This document shows, piece by piece, positions 38,603 to 50,700 of a stretch of DNA of 64,000 bases. The first letter of the stretch is position 1. Each line of letters begins with the position of its first letter. The notes under the pieces were generated by a model, which was given only the letters and a program-made list of their open reading frames with translations, made no database searches and had not been told where the DNA came from. A program made the position numbers and the translations under genes. The DNA is from Colius striatus (Eukaryota; Chordata; Aves; Coliiformes; Coliidae). The DNA lies in NCBI RefSeq assembly GCF_028858725.1, contig NC_084759.1:140038671-140102670 (forward strand), in the 5' to 3' direction.

Positions 38603-38610
38603 TGACGTCA
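38603..38610. promoter_or_regulatory. perfect CRE palindrome TGACGTCA
   Basis: This is a full consensus cAMP-response element (CREB/ATF family) 97 bp before the first coding exon. It is followed at once by a second TGACA-type half-site (AATGACACG). A TATA-like TATTTAAAG lies at 38516-38524. Together these could mark a second RERG promoter whose leader runs straight into the ATG, but no transcript evidence is available here. Confidence 0.5.
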
Positions 38611-38707
38611 CAATGACACGGTGAAGCTGAAGACAGGAGCTGGGAACAGTTTTTCTTCTTCACTTTTGATAATCGACTGAATTTGTCAGCACTTCTTTCC
38701 TTCCAGC

Positions 38708-38768
38708 ATGGCTAAAAGTGCAGAAGTTAAGCTGGCGATCTTTGGACGAGCTGGTGTGGGCAAGTCAG
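38708..38768 (+). CDS. RERG: RERG first coding exon (partial gene), Ras-like GTPase N-terminus
   Basis: The exon encodes 20 codons plus the first base of codon 21 of RERG, a cytosolic Ras-superfamily GTPase that restrains cell growth and lacks a C-terminal lipidation motif (family knowledge). The frame starts MAKSAEVKLAIF and ends in the nucleotide-binding P-loop GRAGVGKS (residues 13-20, GX4GKS), matching the vertebrate RERG N-terminus as I know it. A pyrimidine-rich acceptor ends in AG at 38705-38706, leaving one base before the ATG. The donor CAG/GTATGT follows at 38768/38769, giving a phase-1 junction with codon 21 starting in G, as expected for Ala21. The ATG has A at -3 and G at +4, a strong initiation context that survives splicing. 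Ala15 occupies the site equivalent to Ras Gly12. Only about a tenth of the roughly 199-residue protein is here. The identification is confident; the exon start depends on the acceptor chosen. Confidence 0.93.
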
Positions 38769-41700
38769 GTATGTTTCTTGTCTGATTTGTCATTCTGCTT
38801 GTCATGAGATAACTTTTTGCTCTGTCTAGGCAGACAAACTCTTTGTACAAAAGGACAGCTGTGACCTGATTCTTGTCAGGGAGGCCAGGATCAGACCAGG
38901 AATTCTCTCTTCCTTGCTTTCCACACCATTTTCTCCAGATTCTCCAGAGCAGAAGTACTTTTACCATTTAAAAAAACCACCCAAGCAACAACAAAATTTC
39001 CCATCCCAACTCAGTCCCACTGCTCAGGAAGTAAGATTCCTCGGGATGAGATTCCTTTTCCATTGGAACAGAATTAGTAATATTTCATTTGTCTCTTCAT
39101 AGCTTGTGCTAGATGAAGGTATTTGTATTATATTTTCTGTCCCTTATGATCAGATCCTCTGTTAAATATTCAATGAGTTCTGTAATAGCTGCAATACTGG
39201 TTGATTTCAGAGGGAAATTTTAGTTCCAGCAACTCAAAGAATTTATATTCTCAGTGTTCTTTTAGTTTTACATATTTACTGGGAAACCAAGAAAATATGA
39301 TATGTAAAGTTTGCATTTGGAGAGATCTTTTGAGAAATAAACATAGTCTGGTAAGTTCATACGGTCAAAACACAAGGGGGAGGCATAAATGTTAAAAATC
39401 CATTTCTACAGACAGCCTTTCTTTTGGTGAGACAAGGAAAGTAATGTCAGGGCTGCAAGCTTTCTCGGGTAGTTTGGTGGTTGTTGCATTAACTTGACAG
39501 CTCCAGGACAACTCTAACATGTCCCTGCACCTCAGGGATGAGGAAATAAGGAGTCTAAGTCTAATCATGCTTCTGTGCCAGTTGAGGAATTGTAAGATAC
39601 TGTTTATTTTAGAGAAATCTGTGCAAGAGAAGCACGGAGCTGGGAAGTACTGGTAAGAGCATTAGGCTAGACTTTCAGCTGCTGTCTACCAGCTCCAGTT
39701 CCCCAAAGTAACTTTTATTATTAGAAGTGCCGAGGTTCTGGCCTGTAAATGTTTAATAGTTTCATTAACTTCAGAATGGGTTGTTTATAAAAGCACATTT
39801 ACCCAGAAGGTATTTTACTAGAGCACTATCAGTGAAGTAGTTCTGTCAGCCTGCAGGAAAAAAGGCGTATGTGAGGCAGAGGTTGTTAGAGATTATACAG
39901 TTTATACAAAGACAATGTAGGTTAAATTCTACCTTTTTGAATAAAATACCTGAGGGAATGCTTATAATATACTGGGATAGGTTTAAACTGTTCTTTCTCT
40001 CCTGCTGTGCTCACCCCACCCTTCTTTTGTGTTTTGCCGTTCTGTCCAAGTTTTCCAAGTAACTTCAGTGGTTCTCCTTTTGGTTTGTCTTACACTCAGT
40101 TGATGATTTCTGTGGTTGTCCAGCCTTTTGGCTGTATTTGAAATAATGCAAGAGAATGCTGAAGTATTTGCAGCAAAATTTAAAGACTAAAAGGTTTCCT
40201 TCACCCTACTATTCCTAATCATTTGAGAGCTTATATTTAAAAACCAGAAAACTATCAGTTAAGTTCTCAGTTAAAATGCCTCACCAGTTTAGCATCAAAA
40301 AGAGCCTTTTTTACCTGTTGTAACCTTTTTGTTGACTTGACTATGTTAGGATTTTCTGGTTAAAATGTGTTCCTGTGGTCCTGGAACTGGTTGGGAGATA
40401 ATTTTTAAGGAAAAACCAATAAAAACATCCTTTTCTTGTATATTTTTTTTCTTTTTCCCTTTGAGATACAAGGATATATTACATAAAATATGACTAAATT
40501 CTCCTTTTTTTGACTGTGGCCACATGTGTGAATCTGTGTGGAAATGAAGGCACAAATAAACAGGCAGCACAACAAGGTGAATTTAAGGGGGTGGAGACAC
40601 TATAGAGGGCTGTCAGTTACCTCAACAGAACAGCAACTGTGCTTCCCAGAACCTCCAGCTTCCTTATGAAAACCCCTTTTGTACATTCCCATAAAAGGAT
40701 CCAGTTTCAACAGCTCAGCCAGCTCCAGAAAAATAAGTGTGTGTGTATGTAGGGGGGTGGTGGTAGTGGTTTCTGAAAATACCTATTTGCCTGTAGCCAA
40801 CAGTAGCAAAAGTAGGAGCTGTAGAAGTGCCATTACACCTTTGCTAAAATCAGAGTCTCCAGACAGTTGGGTTTGGCAGATAAGTACCCTGCTAGATTAA
40901 TTTTGATAGTGCCGCCTTGTTTTAGTGTAACCTTGTAATTCCCTAACCCTCTGACCAGTTTGTAAGATGTGGTTAAGACACGTTCCTGTGCCCATAGGTT
41001 ACTAAAGTAGGCTTGGTCAGACAGCTGAAAGATAAGCCAGGCCCTAAAAGCAAGAACACAAGGCAGGATGTTGGAGAACACTAGATACGTGCAGTGAAAA
41101 GGAGACATTGGGTGATATGTAAGGCCACTGTAAATGACAAAAGCTCATGCCAATATATGGTCACTGGCTTGCTTTCTTGACTCATCTTCCTTGACTGAGG
41201 AAGAGACAGACATTAGGTTCTTAATCCGTAAGTTGCTTCACTACATGGCAGTATCTGTGATGTTAAAGGCACATATTATACTATCCTGGAGAGGCTCCCT
41301 CCAGTTCCTGACTGGGACACTGGATCATTGAGTCAAAGCAGGAATGAAGAAAGAAGTGTTGTGCTTCAGGGCATGTGGAGAGTTAAAGCTGTCCCTCATA
41401 CACCATGAAAGTCAATAGAACTGTTAGCATTACTGAGAGCTGAGAAACATCCTAATCTTGTCATTAAGGCTAGACATCTGTGTAATGGGGTGCAAGATTC
41501 CTTGTTCTACTGAGTCACTTCTGACTAATCCAAGAGTGTCCCAAACATGAGGTGGGAAAACAGAATGCTGTTAAGTCAGTACAGTGATAGCATCTCAAAA
41601 AAGAGTTAAAGCCAGGGAAAGCAAAACTTTTCCCCACTTTATTGCTGCTTATCAAGTTTCCATGGTTCAAAGGCTTTGAAAACAGGAGAGAATAGCAAGT

Positions 41701-44700
41701 CTGAGTGTCAGCTTTTACTGTTCCCCTTCCTTGCCTTGTGTCCTCCCATCTCCTGGAGCAGGCCAGCAGAATTGCTAATTGACTAACCTGTCCTGTTGTG
41801 GGGTTTTTTTTAACTTAATATTGTCCTAAAGCTCTCAAATTGAAAAGGAGAAGCAAACCAACTCACAGGCACGTCAGAGTGTACTTAGATCAGAATTACA
41901 CTGAGTAGTAATTCACTGATCAGTTCATCAGGTATGAGCATGTCAACCGGCTCTTGTATACTGAACTGGATGCGCCTCCATTCACTCAGTTCTTATTGTG
42001 TAGAAGTTGCATAAATGTGGCTTTAAACTAGCTAGAAAAAAACTGATGAGAAGCTCTGCCTGAGCCAAAGAGCACTTTGCTGCTGCTTCACGTGGGAAGG
42101 GCACACTGTGGGTGGGAAGGGACATTGCTAAGCCCTGCTATGGATAACAGGGCTGCACCTCCTAATTTGGGCTAGAGTCAAGTGACACTGAGGAGGAGAG
42201 AGAGCTTTTAAAGGCTTTATGTCCAAGAGGAGCTTGGAAGAAGCAGAGAATTAAAAGCTGATCTGAATTACTTAGACATTGGTGTTTAAATTGTTCTTCT
42301 GTTGAATCCTACAGCCTCATTCCTATAATAACAAAAGTTAGAATTTCCTAAATAGCGCCTTTTAAAAATACAGTAGTAGCAATTAATAAAGATTTAAAGG
42401 CCTTGTTCTTCCATGCCCAGAAAGCTAGAAAGAAGTGAAAATGTGTGAGCCAGGAGGAGAAAAGAAGGGTATATATGAACAGCACTGCATAGCTGATGCT
42501 TTTCCAACTCATAACTCAGTTGACTATGAACGGTTAAAATACCTCTGCTTAGGAGCCTTTGAATTTTGGCCAAAAAAGATAGAATGTCCAGCTGCAGCAT
42601 TTGCTATCCAACTTGCCATTTTGCTGTGTGTGTGCCAGGCTGAATACTCCCAAGTTTCTGCATTAGCATGTATGGCATGCCCAGCCACTGGCAGATGCAG
42701 TTCTCATCCATCTGGACAGGCCATGCAGCTGCAGCAGTTATAAGTGACATACAAGTGTGTGTGGTTTCTGCTGGTGCCTAAGTGATACAGAAGATACCAA
42801 AGCTCCCACAGGCTTCTCTCAGTAAATATGTATCTGCTTCTAGACAGCTATGGAAATAATTTTCTTATGTAATCAAGTACGTGAGGCATGGGACGACTGA
42901 CACCTTTTTCATCCAGCAATGGCTCAGATACTTGTGTTTGGGCAAGAAGGTGATCAATGAAGTGACATCACTAAATGTCATCCTGCAAAGAGCCTATCCC
43001 ATCTCAGCAATGAAGATCTCACCAGCTTCAGTCATTTTAGTGTCACAATTGAGAAACTCCCGAGTAGACCTAGATTTACATCTGTTGCCTTATTCTGTTT
43101 TCCCCATTCAACCCACACGGGAGAACACACTTGGGAGAAAGACCTCTCAATTTGAATGTTTATAGAGAACAAATTAAAGCAACACACAAGCCAGAAAGGC
43201 ATACAACAGGTTTGTGTTTTCTTTTCATTATTTGAGGATATATCTGAAATACACTACCAGGGATCATTTCCCAATTGCAAGGACTGGGCATGCAAAGAAT
43301 AGAAATGAATTCAGCACCAACCCCTCCTCTTTCAAAAAACCATACAGGTTACTGGTAGTCAATTTCAAAGCAATCTTCTATTTCACAAATCCTTGCTCAT
43401 ATGATTTCCCTACTAGTTTCATTCCAGGGACTTTTGGGGAGGAAACACGAGTTACTAAGGAGTGATCACAGCTCTGATAGTAAGGCAGGGAAAGCTACCA
43501 CAAAAGCTTCAAAGTCCATGCTATATCAACTGATTTATCTAGGGAAAGTTACTATAATAAAGTGCCTCCAAAATCCAAAAATGTGGAAGGAGACTGTGGA
43601 TTTTGTGTTGGGGTGGGGGTGGTGAGGTGTTGAGTTGGGTTTTTTTTTTTCTTTTTTATACTGGTGGAGTAGATCTGTCGCTTTTCTTCCTTCGTTCTTA
43701 AGAATAGGAATGACAACGAGATGCCTAAGTGATTATTCAGTGATAGAGTTTGTAATTGTGTTAATTGTACCCTAATATTTCTCTGATATAGCACTCATTA
43801 AACAGTCCCGCTTTTTGCATCCTCTAGTTTTACATTTTTCAACCAGGTCCAGGTTCACTGAAGGTTCTGTTCATGTATGGGTATATGTATTAGAAGAAAA
43901 GTAACGATAATTAGGTCACTCTGGGTCAGGTTTTGAGATCATTTCTCCTCCAGGAAACATGCAAATATGTCTTCTGGAGGAGGCAATATTGCATACAAAC
44001 AGTTACATGACCATCTCAAACTCCTGTCCAGTGGGTGACACTGATGTCTATACACAGGGTGAGCCCTGGGTTCATGGATCGGTGAAATAAGTCACTGATA
44101 CCCACAAATGTGTGGCCCTGAGAGTCCTTGCTGTGTTGTCAAGGAAAGGGGCTGCTGTTGTAGCAGTCCCAGCACGTGCAGTTTCAGGCTGTGCAGAGTG
44201 TACTTTAACCAAGTGCAAGGCTATACTTGTATCAGCAGTATCTGTGGGCACCCTCAGCACACAATTTGAAAAAGCCCCACTGGGCTTACCACACAGATGT
44301 AGGCTTTTAGTCAGCAGCTGCAAGACAACCAGTCTTTCTTTGACTTTCTGAAAACTGCAGTTGTTGATTCTTGTTATGCTAACACTGAAAAGAGGAAACA
44401 TCAACAACTTGAGCTAGACACACAAGCATTTTCTCTCAGTGGCTAGATGGTCTACTTGTATCTGTGACCTCCTCCCTTTCCTCTGCTTATTTCCCTGTCT
44501 ATGATTCATTGTACCATTGCCCTTGATGTAGAAAGCACTCATGTTCTGCTCAACATTCAATCTTCCTTCTGGTTAACCATGAAATAATAAAACACAGAAT
44601 TTCTCTAACCAAATGCCAACATTGTTCATTCAAGCATAGCTGCCTTCCTTGTTCCATCTCATTTAACTACATCTGACATCGGCTCTACCTGAAACCCCTC

Positions 44701-47700
44701 TGAGCAGCTGGTGGCAGCTGTTAGAACTAAGACTAGACTTGGTGTTCTTTGTTTCTGTTTAGGTTGGGCTAAATATAACCTGCTGTTTGATTACTGGGAG
44801 AGAAATGCCATGATTCAAGATTTATATATGCAGCACAGATTTTTCTATAGGCTTGCACCCAGCCACCCCCTGCAGCTCCTACCTTGATAACATAGCTATC
44901 CTGCCCACTTCTGTAGTCATTGCAAAAGAAAACTGAAAAGGTTCCCAGTGAAGTCCCAAGAATCCTTCACCAACTTACTGCAAAGCCTTGCAGTGATTTG
45001 GTCAGTCTTCTGGTTGCCTAGCAGGTCACCAAACGCCCTGGTATGTCCCAGGCTGCTGACCCTAATGGATCCTTTAAGGAATGCTAGCATGTTTATTCTT
45101 CCACAAACTTGTTCTTTATCTCCCTTATTTAGAGTCCCTACCTACCCCTTGCCTTGCATATACTTTTTTGCTTTGTGTCTTCTCAGCTGTCACCCTTCCA
45201 TTTCCTCTTGACAGTTTAGTACATGTTCCCTAAAGTCTGCATATGTTGAAATCTCTTCTGCTTTGCACTGCACGTGAAAACTTTTTATTTTTGGTTGCCT
45301 TCTCAGCCTCCTCACTTGGTGCTTCCTTCCATCTCTGTTGCTCATCTCCAGCTCCTTCGTCACTCTTTGCCCACGCTGTCAGTGCATCGTTAAAGGCTCA
45401 GTGCATGAGATCTGGATGAGCTGACCTGGCAGCAGCAATGTAATGTGACAAAGAACAGCCATCATAAAGCAGTTCCTACTGTCCTGCAAACCATTCCCTG
45501 GCTTGGACTTTGCTAATGCTGCAAAGCCTTGACTGCTCCAGTCAGTCATTGTGTGAAGCCGGTTTCACACAGGTTAAAAAGGGAAGCAGTGTATAACTTA
45601 CATAGCTAGACTTGATTATGTAAGTAGGTAAATTCACCTCTTTCAACTTTGTAGCTGAGCAGGAGAGATGTTATGTCTGTATTTCACAAGCAATCTGGGT
45701 TTTTTTCCTGCATTTATCTTTTTCACTCATGCCTTTTACAGCACCCAAAAATAAATATGTAAGTATATGAAAAACTAACACTGCCTCCAAGTAGGAGGAT
45801 CAATGAAATGCTTTAGGCTTCAGCCGAGCTGTGGTTCCTGGTCTTTCAGTAGGTGCTGTTTACTGAAGGTGTTCGTACTCTCTCAGCACACATCTGGCAG
45901 GCACTACTGACTCTGCGGTGAGCTGGAGAGTGGCAGAATTGCTATAAGATAGCAGTGAGCAAGGAAACTACGACATCCTCATCTATTTGCTGCTTTTATT
46001 CCAAATCTGTGTTTGCTTAGCATTACTGAGAGACTTTTATTATACCCGCTGCTGCAGATGCAGAGTTACAACTTTGGGAGAAGACACTCTTTGTCTTTCC
46101 TTCGCTTTCCATGCACATTTTGCAGGGTACTGCCATGAGCGCTCCCCATTGCCACTGCTAGTGATGGGATTCCTACTTTACCACCTCACAACCTGGCCTG
46201 CTGCTGGCACTAGCATTTATCTCTGTTTGCCTCAGATTAGGCTGCCTCCCCTGATTTTGTGGACCTCTACCTCTTCTTACAATCAGAAAAATGACTGAGA
46301 AGGGAGGTGCATCTATTTCTATTGCCTTTTCATTATTCTGAATGGGAAAAGTAGTTTGTGTGATTGTTTCCCACCAGGTAGAACATTCACACTGCTGGAG
46401 TTAGTCTGCAGCTGTTAAGAGTTTCTAATGGATTTGCTGTGTAGGTGTTGGGAAATGCCATATATTACGGTAGTGACGTTGTAGATAATTCATATTCTAT
46501 GCATATGGTATGAAAAGATGAATGGCAAGAGAAGCACGATGCCCTAGGGAAGGAAGTAGTAGATGTATTAAACATATGTGCAGCTTTAAAATGCTACAGA
46601 AATTGGCTGGAGTCTCCAGCTGCTTTTCCAGAAATGTTAGACAGTAGTCTGCACACAGGAAAATGAGAGAATATGTTGAAAATATCAAGCCTAGTTTTGA
46701 AAGCACATGTTGCTTCTGACGTCCGCAGGTTGTTTTGCTGCTGCTGCTGCGGGATCAGCAGAAAGAAAGCTGCAGACAAGAAAAAGCAGAGGTCTGCCGC
46801 AGAGATGCGTTACCGTGTGGGAACTGTTTAGATAAGTGGCTTGAAAAGTTTTCAAGCTGGAAGGATGCAACTGAAGAGTGCACAGGATATACTCTCCCAG
46901 GGAGGGAATTTCTTTAGCACTTGAACAGTACTCTAGCTTTCTCAAGCGCTGTGGGAACAAGGGCCACCATCATGACCCTTTTGCAAGGCAGGCCACCATG
47001 ACTATCCTCAAGTGGCCAATATGGAAACCGAGGCAAAGGAAAGAGAAGTCTTATAGTCTCAAATACCCCAAGGAATTGTGACTCAGACATTGCCAAAGCT
47101 TCTTTCTTTGCTTTCTCCTCAGGACCAGGGCTGCTGAGAATCAGCCTGTGTCTCCTGGGGAAGCAGTAGCTACCCAGCATCTGAGCCCCAACCCCTATAG
47201 GACCTGCAGGATCTTTATGCCCCTTTATAGTTCATCCACTTCTATTAATTATTGACAGCAAAATAAAGCACTGAAGTAATATTCATTTTCATTAAAAACA
47301 TATCTGGTAATCTTATCATTCACTGTTTGCTCTGTAGGACTTTATTTCATTTTGACTCACAGGACCACAAGCATAAAGTGAGCTTGTCCTTACCTTCTTT
47401 CTCTCCTTCATGTGGCTATATTTGCCATTCAGCTCTCAGAATAACTATAATATAGTCTAGCATAGATGTAGAATAGTCTAGCCTACTGTAGAAGGCTGCT
47501 TTTGTCAGTGGCTTAATGTTGGAAGCCAGTTATACAGGGCTGTCTACCATGATCTTTTCCTGACCTACCAAGTAATTGACCTGTGCCCTCAAGGAGCTTT
47601 ACAAGTGAGAACTTCAAGTTCAGCACTGAGAGCAGGAAACTGCAAGAAAGAATGTAGAAGGCAAAAAATCAGAGAAGGCTTTTATTTCTTCACTTAAATA

Positions 47701-50700
47701 GAGCTGCAGAATTAATAGAAGTATGTTACAGAGTCACCACAGAAGAATGCAGTATTAGACCTATGGGGAGTAGAAAAAACAAACACAAAACAAACAAAAC
47801 CCTACCAAACCCCACACTCTGCAAAATGTGGGACATGAGAGTATGAATGCCAAAACAAATACCTTGTCTTAACCATCCTCAGTGGCAGAATCTGTGATGC
47901 CCAGTACTACTGCTTAAACCAGCTGGATGCTTGTGGTTACATATGCTGAAGCTGGTTCTGCTCCAAGCTGAATTCCAGTATGAAATAACTTACTAGTGAT
48001 CCACAGCATGAATTTGTCCCATAAGTCCACGTCTGTTAGATCTATTGCCAGGCAAAGTTTCAGGAAATTTATCTCCAATTAAGCCAACTTGTCCTTTACC
48101 TACAGGGAGCACCTTAGGTCACAAGATTATTGAAGAGGAGTATAGAGGAATATCAGCATCCTTATTTATGTTTTTATTTAAAAGGTACCCTCCAGCAACA
48201 TGTAGTCTTGTACCCATTCTGGCAGTGAGTGCCTGCTGACCCCAGCTGATCTGTTCAAATGAGCTTCTTTACAAAGCCAGGAGCATGAAGTGGGCTGTTA
48301 ACCTCCCACTGCTGTGCTGTGCCCACATTATCACTTATCCTCCTTGCTGCAAGAGGGAGATGAGAAATTTTTCTTGTTTCCTGATCACAGTCAAGAAATT
48401 CACTAAAATAGGAGGATCAAGAGGTCTTGTGATTCATATCTTTGAAAGTGAAAGTGCAGATATGGCTCTTATATCTGCTGTTTCTATTTATTTATGTTTA
48501 CCTTGCTGATAGAGTGACAAGAACAGGGAGCACAGCAATTTTCCCATAAAGATGCACAATCCAGAAAGAACACCACCTGCCTTGAAAGAGCCGCAGGCAG
48601 ATAGGTTGAAAACAAGAGACAGTTTTACCCAGAACACAGCTTACTGTATTTTAATTATCAAATATTCATATACTGTGTACTATTGATGTCTAAAGTAATA
48701 AGGTTGAATCTAGGGCTATGAATAATTCACCTTAAGGCTAGTGAACATAGGTTAGCCTTAGATGGAAAACAATCCAAACTGCACAGGAAAAAAAACAAAA
48801 CAAAACATGCTTTTGAGATTTGGTAGGTGAAAAACAGAAATTAAAATTCTCCCCATTAAGTGTCAGTAGAGGAGGGATTCGCTGATGAGCTGTACTGGTG
48901 AGACCTGCAAAGTAAGTGACGCAAAAGTAGGTCACACAAAAAGCAATCCAGGCTTATGTTTTGCTTGAAAGGAAGTGACTGACCTGACTGGATGGTTCAG
49001 ACTCACAGAATTCTCTCGTTCAGAGAGAAAGTCAGACCTATCCTGGAAACACTAACTGACCACTCTTCTCCTTGTATAATTGATACTGTCTGCCTGAAAT
49101 AAAAGCAAGCACTGGCTGAGGCAAGAAGTCAAGGTCTTGTCTTTAATTAGTCTTCAGTGGCCCATAGTAATCTCAAATAAGTATTGTTTCTGCAGGATTA
49201 CTCTTTTGTTAATGTTCAGTGTAATTAAACCAGTAAATTTCTCACCTCTCCTCCCAACATCCTCAGTATCACTCTGGTTATTTTGGGGGGATTTTTGTTT
49301 GTAGTTTCTGACCTGGCATCAGAAACAACCAAATTTCTCTCATTAAAAAAACCTACTTTTGTTTTCCTACTGTAGGAAATATTTGTTTGGTCAGTTCTTA
49401 CATATAAGCCCTGCAGACTTCTGGAGCTCCAAAGAAAAGATTGTGTGCTATTTGCATTCTTTCCTACCTGAAAAGGCAGACATGTTGGATTCTGAGCTAA
49501 GAAAGTTTCTTTGCCTGTTCATGACTAAACTTCATTGAAGTTGACTATTTCCTAAGTAGTAATGACACTTATGTTGTATATTGATCTGTAAAAGCATGAG
49601 CAGTTACCAATCTGCATGGTATAATAAGCACCAGCTCTGAAGCAGGCTAGCTTGGCATTTCCTTGTGAAGATGAGGCACAAGACAGACCACAGAAAATGA
49701 AGAATGACTGTAGACTAATTTCTTAAGTTTTAGTGCCTTACAGGTGTGAAAAATACCATATTTTGCCTGCAGGAGGTCTCTAGACCCAACTGAACAAAGC
49801 TTCAGCAGTGATAGGACTATTCTAATGCTCCGTATGTAAAAGACCTAAAATAATTTTGGTCTGGCTCATTTTTTAGCTTTTCTTCAATTGCCAAATGTTT
49901 GTTCAATGATACTTTCTAGTAAGCTGTGAAAATTTTAATACTATCAAGTTTGAGGAATTTTGTTGCACATCAGAATAGTGGAAGTATTACTTTTTGTTCC
50001 CAGTGCTGCAGCACAGACAGGGATTGCCTGCAGATAGAAGCAGGGGACTCAACAGGGAAGAATGGCCTTCACAGAGCAGTTAAAACAGTAGAGTGCCACC
50101 TTAGACTACCTCTAGCTTCTACACAGGAGACAGCTGGCATTCATGTTGTTCAAAAAGGCAGAGAAAAGAATACAACCAACAGCAGGGATTAAAAGAGGGC
50201 TTTGGGAAACACGTTCATGATTAAAATGTCTTAAAGCTTGACTGTACACTGTCATTTTCTGTTCATTTCCATAATACTGTTGCCCTTGGTGAAAGTTAAA
50301 ATGCTTTTATGTTTTGTGGATAACAAGACATAGCGGATGGAAAAAAGTCTTTAGTTTCAAGCGTGGGCAGACTGACATCATGTGTTAAAAGTACTAAATC
50401 ATTGTGCAATTCCAGGACTTCTTTGTTGACTTTAATAGGTGACTCTAAAAAAAAAAGAGGCTCTACACTTTTATGACATTCTAAAGACACATTTCATATG
50501 ACATTTCAGAACACTTTGAACCTGCTGGTTGAGAAAGTGCTCTCAGAAAAAAGCTTCCAGCGCAGTCATGGACATAGGTTTCTCAGTGTGCTTCCCAGAG
50601 TACTAAACCAGTGACAATAGTTTTGCACATGGGTCTCTTGTAAGGCATAATCCAGTTGCACCTCTGTGGCTTGTGAAGAGTCTTAGGGATGGTCTTAATT

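Larger units (their letters stand above)
36964..38706 (+). other. RERG: RERG intron 1 (inferred)
   Basis: The interval runs from the GTGAGC donor to the acceptor preceding the initiator ATG. The first 480 bp are the 3' half of the CpG island. The remainder is AT-rich and non-coding, with an MIR-like remnant (37905-38045) and a CRE palindrome near its 3' end. A second plausible donor, GAGG/GTAAGA, at 37380/37381 would give an alternative first exon and shorten this intron. Confidence 0.6.

Noticed and set aside
50100..50135. ACAGCTGGC resembling the DTAGQ box of a later RERG exon
   Set aside because: The surrounding codons do not match RERG (Glu for Asp, no following Gln-Glu-Asp), and there is no suitable acceptor or donor.
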